Shown in pieces: positions 21,018 through 28,854 of a DNA stretch of 64,000 nucleotides. The notes under the pieces are model-generated. The model was not told the origin of the DNA. It searched no databases and saw only the letters and a program-made list of their open reading frames with translations. This stretch comes from Nocardia sp. BMG51109. Its GTDB lineage: Bacteria > Actinomycetota > Actinomycetes > Mycobacteriales > Mycobacteriaceae. How positions within the stretch are numbered: the stretch's first letter is position 1; each line of letters begins with the position of its first letter. The stretch covers positions 7,998,001 to 8,062,000 of the forward strand of contig NZ_JAFQ01000004.1 of NCBI RefSeq assembly GCF_000526215.1, in the 5' to 3' direction. The position numbers and the translations under genes were made by a program.

Positions 21018-21045
21018 GATCCGTTCGCGCGGCAGCGAACGGATC
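21018..21045. promoter_or_regulatory. perfect 11-bp inverted repeat upstream of the MFS pump
   Basis: GATCCGTTCGC (21018-21028), six bases, then GCGAACGGATC (21035-21045). It lies between the methyltransferase stop codon (21197) and the pump start (20939). It could be an operator for a TetR-like repressor of the pump, or a terminator of the methyltransferase transcript. No regulator gene is adjacent. Confidence 0.45.
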
Positions 21046-21196
21046 ACCGGTAACCCGGTCGTCGGTGCGGATACGAAAACCGTTGTCCGCATAGCGCTTC
21101 CGTTGATCTGCTCGCACCCGGCAATGCGCGCCGGACGGATCCGCCGGAGATCGCGGAGGTCCTCCGAGCGGGCGAACTCCCGGCGGCGCGCGGCGG

Positions 21197-22462
21197 TCAG
21201 CCGATCGCGGAGGTCTCCGCCGCGTCGGGAGCGCCCGCGGTGAAATCCGCCGTGGGACCGATCACGATGATGGCCGGGGGCCGGATGCCCTCGGCGCGCA
21301 CGCGCTCGGCGGCGGTGGCGAGGTCGGCGCGCAGGATGCGCTCGGTGCGCAGGCTGCCTTCCTGCACGACCGTGACCGGGGTGTCGGCGGGCCGGCCGCC
21401 GGCCACCAGGGCGTCGGCGAACTGCTCGATCCGCTCCACCGCCATGAGCAGGACGAGGGTGCCGCGCAGCCGGGCCAGGGCGGGCCAGTCGACCAGCGAA
21501 TCCGGATGGCCGGGCGCGATGTGACCGCTGACCACCACGAATTCGTGGGTGACGCCCCGGTGCGTGACGGGGATTCCGGCGAGCGCGGGCACGGAGATGG
21601 CGCTGGTGACGCCGGGCACCACCGTCACCGGCACCCCGGCGGCCGCGCATGCCTCCACTTCCTCGTAGCCGCGCCCGAACACGTACGGGTCGCCGCCCTT
21701 GAGCCGCACCACGAACTTGCCCGCCTTGGCGCCCTCCACGAGTGCGGCGTTGATGGCGTCCTGCGCCATCGCCCGGCCGTACGGGATCTTCGCGGCGTCG
21801 ATCACCTCGACATCCGGGCCGAGTTCGGCGAGCAGTTCCGGCGGGGCGAGCCGGTCGGCGACGACGAGGTTCGCCTGCGCCAGCAACCGCCGGCCGCGCA
21901 CGGTGATCAGGTCCGGATCGCCCGGGCCGCCGCCCACCAGGGCGACGCCGGGGACGGGCGGGGCGGAATCGTCGGTCACGAGCCCGGACTGCAGCGCCTC
22001 GAGCAGCGCCGTCCGCACCGCCGCCGACCGGCGATGCTGGCCGCCCGCCAGTACGCCCAGCGTCATCCCGTCGTAGCGGGCGGTGGCGGGGGTGACGGCG
22101 GTGCCCAGCCGGGCGATGTCGGCGCGCACGCAGAAGATGCGGCGGCGGGTGGCCTCGTCGACCACCGCCGCGTTGGTGTCGGGCTCGTCGGTGCAGGCGA
22201 TGGCATACCAGGCGCCGTCGAGATCGCCGTCGGCGTACTCGCGCAGTTGCAGCGTCACCTGTCCGGAACTCGCCATCCCCTCGACGGCCGGCGTGACGGT
22301 ACGGCTGATCACATGGACGTCCGCACCGGACGAGATGAGCAGCCCGAGCCGGCGCTGGGCGACGCTGCCACCACCCACGACGACGACGCGGCGTCCGGCG
22401 AGATCGAGCCCGACCAAGTAGTTCGGATCCCCGGCATGCGGGTCGGCTGGCGTATTCGGCAC
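21197..22462 (-). CDS. cysG: CysG-like uroporphyrinogen-III C-methyltransferase with precorrin-2 dehydrogenase domain
   Basis: 421 aa, two domains. Residues about 15-150 are a CysG-N type NAD-binding domain (LAGRRVVVVGGGSVAQRR, YAIACTDEPDTNAAV), expected to oxidise precorrin-2 to sirohydrochlorin. Residues about 170-410 are the SAM-dependent methyltransferase: ALVGGGPGDPDLITVRG, DRLAPPELLAEL, VVRLKGGDPYVFGRG and VPGVTSAISVPALAGIPVTH. It feeds siroheme and cobalamin synthesis. The start is set at GTG 22462, giving VPNTPADPHAGDPNYLVGL; the upstream Arg-rich codons are not family-like. No B12 riboswitch was recognised upstream. Confidence 0.92.
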   Translation of the reverse strand: MPNTPADPHAGDPNYLVGLDLAGRRVVVVGGGSVAQRRLGLLISSGADVHVISRTVTPAVEGMASSGQVTLQLREYADGDLDGAWYAIACTDEPDTNAAVVDEATRRRIFCVRADIARLGTAVTPATARYDGMTLGVLAGGQHRRSAAVRTALLEALQSGLVTDDSAPPVPGVALVGGGPGDPDLITVRGRRLLAQANLVVADRLAPPELLAELGPDVEVIDAAKIPYGRAMAQDAINAALVEGAKAGKFVVRLKGGDPYVFGRGYEEVEACAAAGVPVTVVPGVTSAISVPALAGIPVTHRGVTHEFVVVSGHIAPGHPDSLVDWPALARLRGTLVLLMAVERIEQFADALVAGGRPADTPVTVVQEGSLRTERILRADLATAAERVRAEGIRPPAIIVIGPTADFTAGAPDAAETSAIG

Positions 22463-22852
22463 AAGGTTCGAGCCTACGGCCTGCGCGGGCGACCGCCGCA
22501 ATCGCCCACGCAACCGATAAACAGCTCACCGCGAGACGGCGCCGCCGAAGACGTGGACCGCGACGGCGTCGGCCCGACGGCGCGATGCCGGACCATGGAA
22601 TGCGCACCGGTCGGCGTGGCTCACCGTCGGGTGCGCCGATCCGCACCAGCCGCCACCGGTAGGCCGCCGATCACGGCCCGTTCGCGGCGACCCGATCGAT
22701 ACACACCACAACGACCGCAGGACCGGACGCCGCTCACCGGACGGAACTCACTACCGGCCGCGCGGGCCGCCGACAGCGGCACTCCGATCGGTGCACGCCA
22801 CAACGACCCCGGACCGGACGCGGCTCGCCGGAGGCGCCTCGACCGGCGGGGC
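22463..22852. repeat. non-coding stretch with an imperfect 49-bp direct repeat
   Basis: No gene is recognisable in these 390 bases between the methyltransferase start and the end of the next leftward gene. Two similar blocks occur at 22692-22740 and 22784-22831 (both contain CCGATCG, then CCACAACGACC, then GGACCGGACG and GCTC-CCGG). They are about 92 bp apart, with one single-base length difference. This looks like a decayed tandem duplication of a roughly 92-bp unit. Confidence 0.55.
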
Positions 22853-23260
22853 TCAGAAGCGCCCGAGCACCTTCGTCGGCGTGATGCGCACGATGACGCG
22901 CTCGGCGTCGTTGGCCGAGTCCGGGTTGAAGTCGGCGTAGCGCTTGCCGGTGTACTTCAGCGACAGGCGGTCCGGCAGTTCCTCGGTGGCGTCCGGGGTG
23001 AGGGTGACCGTGCCGCGGATCTCGGCGTACACGTAGGGATTGTCGGGCGGGTTGATCGCCACCGTGATGCGCGGATCGCGCACCAGGTTCTTGTACTGCT
23101 GCCGGGACACGGTCGTGGAGTACTGCAACTCGTCGCCGTCGCGTTCGATCCAGTTGACGGTGAGATGCGGCTGGCCGTCGCGGCCGATGGTGGCCATCGT
23201 GGCGAAGACCTTGGTGTTGTCCAGATGCTTCTTCAGCTCATCGGAGAATTCGACTGTCAC
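22853..23260 (-). CDS. PPOX-class F420-dependent oxidoreductase-like protein
   Basis: 135 aa split-barrel protein of the pyridoxamine-5'-phosphate-oxidase superfamily. Recognisable features are LDNTKVFATMATIGRDGQPH at the N-terminus, VNWIERDGDELQYSTT, QYKNLVRDPRITVAI and YVYAEIRGTV. Actinobacterial proteins of this size usually bind F420 or FMN and reduce small substrates. The GTG at 23260 is chosen; the open frame further upstream overlaps the divergent hydrolase region and is not family-like. It diverges from the secreted hydrolase gene with 81 bp between start codons. Confidence 0.85.
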   Translation of the reverse strand: MTVEFSDELKKHLDNTKVFATMATIGRDGQPHLTVNWIERDGDELQYSTTVSRQQYKNLVRDPRITVAINPPDNPYVYAEIRGTVTLTPDATEELPDRLSLKYTGKRYADFNPDSANDAERVIVRITPTKVLGRF

Positions 23261-23341
23261 ACCAGGTGCGAACCGGGTTCGCGGGAGGCGTATTCCGCCC
23301 GGAACCGGGTGAACCGAGCGGTCCGCTTCTATGCTCCGAGT

Positions 23342-24304
23342 ATGCGACGAGCCCTGTTCCGGATTCTGGTGATGCTCAGCGCGCTGACCCTGGCCGCGGC
23401 GGGGACCGCGCACGCCGGCGAGCCGTATCGCCCGACCGGTGCGATCGAGGCGGAATTCTCGCAGCGCGGCCCGTGGGCGGTCACCGCACAGACCCACTTC
23501 GGCTGCTGCGACACCACCGGCGCCGCCTACGACATCTGGTACCCGACCGATCTGGGCGCGCACGGCGTCCGCCATCCGATCGTCACCTGGGGCATCGGCA
23601 CCAACTCCGAACCGCACCGGTACGCGTACCTGCTGGAACACCTGGCGTCCTGGGGGTTCGTGGTGATCGCCACCGAGAATCGCAACACCGGCTCGGGCGT
23701 CGACATCGCCGGTGCGGCACGGTATCTCGTCGACGCCGCCGCCGATCCGGCCAGTCCGTTCCACGACCGGCTCGACACCGGCGCGATCGGCGCGATGGGC
23801 CACTCGCAGGGCGGCAGCGGCGCGCTCAACGCCATGGCGGACTCGGAGGGGCTGATCGACACCGCGGTGCCGATCGAGCTTCCGGCGCAGGCGTTCTGCA
23901 GCGGGGCGAGCTGTGCCGATACCGCCAGGCTGCGCTCCGGCTCGGTGCTGTTCGTCAACGGCGCCGACGACGCGCTGATCTCGCCGTCGAATCAGCCGCC
24001 GTGGCAACCGCAAGGGCTGCAATCGAATCGGGCCTACTACGACGCCACGCCGCCGCCGGTGACCAAGGCGTGGGGAACGCTGGTGCGGGCCAACCACAAC
24101 GACCCGCAGGGCGCCCCCGACTGCGCCCACGCCTCGGCGCCGTGCAGCACCGGCGTCTACGGCTATCTCGGTTATCCCACCGCCTGGCTGGTCGCGCAGC
24201 TGTGGGGCTGCGACCACGCGCGCCGGGCGTTCGAACCCGGATCGGGCGAGTTCTACCGGCCGAACCCGAACTGGGCCAATCAGATCGGCGCGACGGCACG
24301 GTAG
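23342..24304 (+). CDS. secreted alpha/beta hydrolase
   Basis: 320 aa with a Sec signal peptide (RRALFRILVMLSALTLAAAG, cleavage after AHA at about residue 26). The nucleophile elbow is GHSQGGSGA (about residue 158). Asp in NGADDALISPS and His in RANHNDPQG are candidates to complete the triad. Paired cysteines (FGCCDTT, FCSGASCAD, CAHASAPCST) fit a disulfide-stabilised exported enzyme. It resembles chlorophyllase/PAF-acetylhydrolase-like esterases. TATGCT lies 6 nt before the ATG, indicating a leaderless transcript. Confidence 0.82.
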   Translation: MRRALFRILVMLSALTLAAAGTAHAGEPYRPTGAIEAEFSQRGPWAVTAQTHFGCCDTTGAAYDIWYPTDLGAHGVRHPIVTWGIGTNSEPHRYAYLLEHLASWGFVVIATENRNTGSGVDIAGAARYLVDAAADPASPFHDRLDTGAIGAMGHSQGGSGALNAMADSEGLIDTAVPIELPAQAFCSGASCADTARLRSGSVLFVNGADDALISPSNQPPWQPQGLQSNRAYYDATPPPVTKAWGTLVRANHNDPQGAPDCAHASAPCSTGVYGYLGYPTAWLVAQLWGCDHARRAFEPGSGEFYRPNPNWANQIGATAR

Positions 24305-24469
24305 CCGGTGCGTGCGAGGTAACCAGTGCGTGCGACGACACGGGACCACGGCGTGCGACAGCACGGGTGACCGGCCGCACGCCCCGCCCGGTGCGTGGGA
24401 ATCGGGCGGGGCGGCCCTGCCGCGCGGGGCGCGGCGGCTCGGCGGGGGCGGGCGGGGCGCCCCCGGCTG

Positions 24470-25807
24470 TCACTGGCTGGGCCCTTCCTGCACCCACCGG
24501 AATCCGGTGCCGCGCAACGGGAAGCTGTCCGGATCCACTCGCTGTAGCGTGATCGTCACCGGATGTCCGTCCAGCTCGCCGGACAGCGTTGCCCGGTCGG
24601 GAGCGGGCTGCTCGAAGGTCAGCGCGGCCGGTCGCTGCGCGCCTCCGGTGAGTTCGATGCGGCGGGTGGCGGCATCGACCGTGCCCGGAACCGTGACCAT
24701 GGTCCCATCCATCTGCTGGAACGAAACCTGGCCGACGTAGTCGAATACTACCGTGCGCCATCGCGTTTCGTCGGTGAGCAACGGCGGCACCGGCTGCCCG
24801 TCGCGCACGAATTCCGAGACCGACCAGATGCCGTACAGCGGCGGTTTCGGGCGATCGGGACCCAGTTCCTGCCAGAAACCCCAGTACACGTGCACCATTC
24901 CCGCCACGACCCAGATCCCGAGCAGCACCTGCGCCAGCGCCGCGCGGCGACGGGAGCGGGCCGTGCGCCAGGGGTCGGGCGCGGTGGACGGGCCGGTCGG
25001 CCGGTTCAGCACCAGCACCGCGGCCAGCCGCCGCACCTCCGGCGCCAGCAGCACCAGGCTCATCAGCAACAGATGGCCGGACAGGATCTTCACCGGCACA
25101 CCGAAGGTCATGTTCAGCAGGAACACCTGCGACATGCCGACGAGGGTCAGCAGGGCGCCCGGTAACGCGGTGCGCGGAATGAACAGCAGAATTCCGGCCA
25201 GCAGTTCCGCGGAGCCGAGCAGCATCTGGTAGACCGGCGACACGCCGACCTGATTCCACAGCACGGCGAACGGCGGCTGCATGCCGTAGGGCTCCAGCAG
25301 GGTCGCCAGGGCCGGCGCCGGCATCTGCGTCGGGATCACCTTGGCGACGCCGTAGGTCACCATCTGCCCGGCCACGCACAGGCGCAGGAACAGCAGGAAC
25401 CATCCGGCGAGCCGCCGATGATCGGTGCGGCGGTCCAGCAGCGTCCACACCAGCGTCCCGGCCACCGCGATCACCAGCAGGCAGAACAGCAGCACCCACA
25501 GAATGCCCTGATCACCGCTGCCGGTCGGATGCAGCCGCACATCCGCCCCGAAGACCGTGCGCCCGACCCAGGACAGCACCGGCTCCAGCGTGTGCACCTG
25601 CCACCGCACCGCGTCGTCGGGCAGCCAGTCGCCGGCCCAGCCGAGGAACGCGAACACCGGCTGCGGATAGATCAGGCAGAACAGCCCGAAGTACAGAAAA
25701 CAGAACCGGAACGCGATCCGGGTGAGTGGATTCCACCGCACCGGGTCGGTGTCCGCCTGCGCCGCCGGTACTTCCGGTACCTCGGAGGCCGTGACGACTG
25801 CGCTCAA
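24470..25807 (-). CDS. DoxX-like multi-pass membrane protein
   Basis: 445 aa. Residues about 25-310 contain six to eight hydrophobic segments (RIAFRFCFLYFGLFCLIYP, GILWVLLFCLLVIAVAG, LLGSAELLAGILLFIP, LGIWVVAGMVHVYWGFWQEL). The last about 110 residues are a soluble extracytoplasmic part with VSEFVRDGQPVPPLL and repeated beta-like segments. The GSAELLAGILL stretch with small residues recalls DoxX. The start appears to be TTG at 25807 (TTG AGC GCA), preceded by GAGGGG; this is an unusual start. The leader contains two perfect hairpins. Function unknown. Confidence 0.65.
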   Translation of the reverse strand: MSAVVTASEVPEVPAAQADTDPVRWNPLTRIAFRFCFLYFGLFCLIYPQPVFAFLGWAGDWLPDDAVRWQVHTLEPVLSWVGRTVFGADVRLHPTGSGDQGILWVLLFCLLVIAVAGTLVWTLLDRRTDHRRLAGWFLLFLRLCVAGQMVTYGVAKVIPTQMPAPALATLLEPYGMQPPFAVLWNQVGVSPVYQMLLGSAELLAGILLFIPRTALPGALLTLVGMSQVFLLNMTFGVPVKILSGHLLLMSLVLLAPEVRRLAAVLVLNRPTGPSTAPDPWRTARSRRRAALAQVLLGIWVVAGMVHVYWGFWQELGPDRPKPPLYGIWSVSEFVRDGQPVPPLLTDETRWRTVVFDYVGQVSFQQMDGTMVTVPGTVDAATRRIELTGGAQRPAALTFEQPAPDRATLSGELDGHPVTITLQRVDPDSFPLRGTGFRWVQEGPSQ

Positions 25808-25869
25808 CCCTCATCCCCTCTCTCTCCTGAAGCCGGCACGTCGAAACTACGCAACGAACAGTACGGACC

Positions 25870-25912
25870 GCCTCGGTGAAGTCACCGAGGCCACACTCCT
25901 CCGAAAGGAGGA
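25870..25912 (-). promoter_or_regulatory. two perfect hairpins upstream of the DoxX-like gene
   Basis: GCCTCGGTGA (25870-25879) pairs with TCACCGAGGC (25882-25891) across two bases. TCCTCC (25897-25902) pairs with GGAGGA (25907-25912) across a GAAA tetraloop. They lie 63-105 bp upstream of the TTG at 25807. In the DoxX direction the second stem contains a GGAGGA-like purine run, so sequestration of a ribosome site or attenuation is possible. Role inferred only. Confidence 0.4.
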
Positions 25913-25981
25913 CTCGCGGAACGTCCGGGTGGCCGCCTCGGCGACCCCGGGAAATCGGCGGATTCCGCCTCGCGGGATAAC

Positions 25982-25995
25982 TATAACGCGTTACA
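25982..25995. promoter_or_regulatory. palindrome matching the KstR-type motif TnnAACnnGTTnnA
   Basis: The bases read TATAACGCGTTACA with the core TAACGCGTTA a perfect 10-bp palindrome. All eight fixed positions of the KstR consensus are met. It lies 86 bp upstream of the phosphotransferase-like gene and 175 bp from the divergent DoxX-like gene. A 14-mer with eight fixed bases is expected about once per 65 kb by chance, so the match alone is weak; its promoter position is what makes it notable. Confidence 0.4.
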
Positions 25996-26080
25996 TTTCT
26001 TCCACCACGCCCTCCGCGCCCCTCGGAGCTCCACGGAAAACGTTGGCACACAGGCACTTCCATAGGTCCAGGAGGACACC

Positions 26081-27238
26081 ATGCCGACCGACCCCGATCC
26101 CGGACAGCGGCACCAGCTGACCACCAGCGCCCGCGACCTCGACGAACTCGGCGAGCGGCTCGCGCGCTGGCTCGGCGCCCGCCTGGGCACCGCGACCCCG
26201 CCGCTGATCACCGACCTGAACCGTCCGGAGACCGGCGGCCTGTCCAGCTGCTCCGTCCTGTTCGATGCGACGTGGCAGGCGGACGGGCGGCCCGAGCAGG
26301 CGTCCTATGTGGCGCGCATGGCGCCCGAGGCCGATTCCTTCCCGGTGTTCCGGACCTACGACCTCGCCATGCAGTACTCGGTGATGGCGGGCGTGGCCGC
26401 GCACACCGACGTCCCGGTGCCGCCGCTGTGCTGGCTGGAGACCGACGAATCGGTGCTCGGCACGCCGTTCTTCGTGATGCGCCGGGTGGAGGGGCGGATC
26501 CCCGAGGACAATCCGCCGTACGTGTTCGTGGGCTGGGTGTTCGACGCCACGCCCGAGGAGCGGTTGCGGTTGACCCACAACACCGTCGACATCATCGCGA
26601 AGATCCACGCCCTCCCCGATCCGGCGGCGAAGTTCCCCCTGCTGACCCGGCCCGCGGCCGGTTCGGCGCTGCGCCACCACGTCGACGGGCAGCGGGCCTG
26701 GTACCGGTGGGCGCTGGCCGACGACGGATACCGAATTCCGCTGCTGGAGCGGGGCTTCGACTGGCTGGAGGAGCACTGGCCGGCCGATCCGGCGCCGGAC
26801 GTGCTCAGCTGGGGCGACGCCCGGCCCGGCAACATCATCTATCAGGGCTTCGAGCCGGTGGCCGTACTCGACTGGGAGATGGCGGCATTGGGGCCGCGCG
26901 AACTCGACCTCGCGTGGATCGTGTTCATCCACCGCTTCTTCCAGGACATCGCCACCCGGTTCGGGCAGCCCGGCCTGCCCGACTATCTGCGGCGCGACGA
27001 CATCGTGGACCGCTACCAGCAGATCACCGGATACACCGTGCGCGACCTGGATTGGTATCTGGTCTACGCCGCGCTGCGGCACGGCATCGTGATGGCCCGC
27101 ATCAAGCGCCGGATGATCCACTTCGGCGAGGACACCGACACCGACGACCGCGACGACTACATCATGCACCGGCCGAGCCTGGAGGCCCTGCTGGCCGGCA
27201 CCTACGACTGGGATCGACCTCTCAGGGAACAGGATTGA
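26081..27238 (+). CDS. APH-type phosphotransferase family protein
   Basis: 385 aa, aminoglycoside-phosphotransferase/choline-kinase fold. The catalytic loop appears as SWGDARPGNIIYQ (His of the usual HGD replaced by Trp-Gly-Asp, common in actinobacterial members) and the metal-binding segment as AVLDWEMAALGPRELDLAW. The N-lobe contains RLARWLGARLG and YVARMAPEADSFPVFR. Mycobacterial members are often encoded near acyl-CoA dehydrogenase or lipid genes and their substrates are unknown. AGGAGG precedes the ATG. The next gene starts 2 bp after its stop codon, so the two form an operon under the palindrome at 25982. Confidence 0.85.
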   Translation: MPTDPDPGQRHQLTTSARDLDELGERLARWLGARLGTATPPLITDLNRPETGGLSSCSVLFDATWQADGRPEQASYVARMAPEADSFPVFRTYDLAMQYSVMAGVAAHTDVPVPPLCWLETDESVLGTPFFVMRRVEGRIPEDNPPYVFVGWVFDATPEERLRLTHNTVDIIAKIHALPDPAAKFPLLTRPAAGSALRHHVDGQRAWYRWALADDGYRIPLLERGFDWLEEHWPADPAPDVLSWGDARPGNIIYQGFEPVAVLDWEMAALGPRELDLAWIVFIHRFFQDIATRFGQPGLPDYLRRDDIVDRYQQITGYTVRDLDWYLVYAALRHGIVMARIKRRMIHFGEDTDTDDRDDYIMHRPSLEALLAGTYDWDRPLREQD

Positions 27239-27240
27239 GA

Positions 27241-28347
27241 ATGTCCGCCACCCCGGTAGCACTCGACGAATATCCCATCCACCAGACGCCGCTGTCGATG
27301 GCCCGCGTCGGCAGCAGCGACCGGAACTTCTACGACCGCAGCTATCTCAACGCCCACGATCGCTCCGGCGGCACGATGCTCGTCACCGGGCTGGGGGTGT
27401 ACCCGAATCTGGGGGTCATCGACGCCTACGCCGCGGTGCGCCACGGCGATACGCAGCGAGCGGTACGGTTCTCCGACGCGCTGACCGAGCGCGGGCTGGG
27501 GCAGCGGGTCGGTGGTTATCGGATCGAGGTGCTGGAACCGCTGCAACGCCTCCGGATCGTCTGCGAGCACGACGATCTCGGCCTCGACCTCACCTGGACC
27601 GGTGCGTTCCCGGCCGTGCAGGAGCCGCCGCATCTGATCCTGGCGGGTGATCGGCCGATCATCGACGCTTCCCGGTTCGCGCAGGTCGGATCGTGGTCGG
27701 GCACACTCTGCCTGGACGGGACGGATATCACCGTCGACCCGGAGGTCTGGACCGGCACCCGGGACCGATCCTGGGGCATCCGCCCCGTGGGCGAGGCCGA
27801 ACCGGCCGGCCGCGCGAATGCCGAAGGCGCGGGCGGGTTCTGGTGGTTGTACGTGCCGCTGCGCTTCGACGACTTCGCGATCGTCGTGATCGCGCAGGAG
27901 AACCCGGACGGGTACCGCACGCTCAACGACGCCGTCCGGGTGTGGCCGGACGGCCGGGTCGAACAGCTGGGCTGGCCGCGCATCCACATCGACTACCGTT
28001 CCGGCACAAGAATTCCCGTCGCCGCCCGCCTGGACCTGACCGCCCCCGACGGCAAGCCGCTGGAGATCGCGATCACCACCCACACCTTCATGGCCCTGCA
28101 CATCGGCTGCGGCTACGGCGGCGACCCGGACTGGGGCCACGGCCATTGGCAGGGCCGCGACTGGACCTCCAGCGTCACCTACGATCTCACCGACCCCGCC
28201 GTCGCCGGCCGAATCCCCTGGGGCGTCATCGATCACGTCGCCCACGCCCGCTGCAACGGCGCGGAGGGCTGGGGCCTGTTAGAACACGCCAGCATCGGCC
28301 GCCACGACCCCACCGGTTTCGCGGAGTGGACCTCGGTGGCGCCGTAG
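27241..28347 (+). CDS. conserved protein co-encoded with the phosphotransferase (DUF7064/7065-like)
   Basis: 368 aa, soluble, beta-rich, no signal peptide. Recognisable elements are DRNFYDRSYLNAHDRSG, LEPLQRLRIVCEHDDLGLDL, DRSWGIRPVG, FWWLYVPLRFDDFAI and GYGGDPDWGHGHWQG. The domain layout recalls proteins annotated DUF7064/DUF7065 that accompany APH-like kinases in mycobacteria; I am not certain of the assignment. The start ATG lies 2 bp after the kinase stop codon. A joint role in modifying a lipid or steroid-like small molecule is inference. Confidence 0.7.
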   Translation: MSATPVALDEYPIHQTPLSMARVGSSDRNFYDRSYLNAHDRSGGTMLVTGLGVYPNLGVIDAYAAVRHGDTQRAVRFSDALTERGLGQRVGGYRIEVLEPLQRLRIVCEHDDLGLDLTWTGAFPAVQEPPHLILAGDRPIIDASRFAQVGSWSGTLCLDGTDITVDPEVWTGTRDRSWGIRPVGEAEPAGRANAEGAGGFWWLYVPLRFDDFAIVVIAQENPDGYRTLNDAVRVWPDGRVEQLGWPRIHIDYRSGTRIPVAARLDLTAPDGKPLEIAITTHTFMALHIGCGYGGDPDWGHGHWQGRDWTSSVTYDLTDPAVAGRIPWGVIDHVAHARCNGAEGWGLLEHASIGRHDPTGFAEWTSVAP

Positions 28348-28382
28348 GCGATCACACCTTTCCCGTGTCGGAAAATGGTTGT

Positions 28383-28400
28383 GCCCAAGATCTATTGGGC
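28383..28400 (+). promoter_or_regulatory. hairpin abutting a start codon
   Basis: GCCCAA (28383-28388) and TTGGGC (28395-28400) are perfect complements around GATCTA. The right arm ends immediately before the ATG at 28401. No Shine-Dalgarno is present. It could end the upstream transcript or occlude initiation of the small exported protein. Confidence 0.4.
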
Positions 28401-28838
28401 ATGATCTCGCGTCGGCTCTCTGTTGGCGTCGCGGTCGTGGCAACGATCGAGAAGTACGCAAGGAAGTCGGTCGCCGCGGCGGCGGTGGTCGGGGCCGGCG
28501 TCGCTGGGATCGCGGCCGTCGGGGTGGGGGCCGCGCCGCAGGCGCACGCGTCGGGCCTGGTCTCGTGTGCACAGGCGCCGGTGGACAGCCGGCTGCAATC
28601 CGACTGCACGAACAACGATGTCGTCGGGGGCACCGTCAACATCATGGGTTTGTGCACCAACCTGCGGTACCTCGGCGGCCAGTGGCGGCTCGCGGCGCGC
28701 GAAACCGTCCACATCGACCTCGACTGCGGGCCGGGTGCCCATCCGATCTGGTGGTCGGGCGGCGGCGAGAGCGATCACGAGGAACAGCAGCGACAGTGGC
28801 AGCAAGAGCAATACGATCGCGAGCAGGGCAACCGATAG
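28401..28838 (+). CDS. small exported protein, unknown function
   Basis: 145 aa from ATG 28401; a GTG at 28438 (VATIEKYARKSVAAAAVV) is an alternative. A long hydrophobic Ala/Gly/Val signal ends in APQAHA (about residue 51). The mature domain has four or so cysteines (SCAQAP, SDCTNND, GLCTNL, LDCGPG) spaced for disulfides, and NDVVGGTVNIMGLCTNLRYL. It ends in a polar Glu/Gln/Arg tail (EEQQRQWQQEQYDREQ). Not recognised as a named family. A hairpin abuts the start codon. Confidence 0.6.
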   Translation: MISRRLSVGVAVVATIEKYARKSVAAAAVVGAGVAGIAAVGVGAAPQAHASGLVSCAQAPVDSRLQSDCTNNDVVGGTVNIMGLCTNLRYLGGQWRLAARETVHIDLDCGPGAHPIWWSGGGESDHEEQQRQWQQEQYDREQGNR

Positions 28839-28854
28839 CGCACGCGATGTTCTA

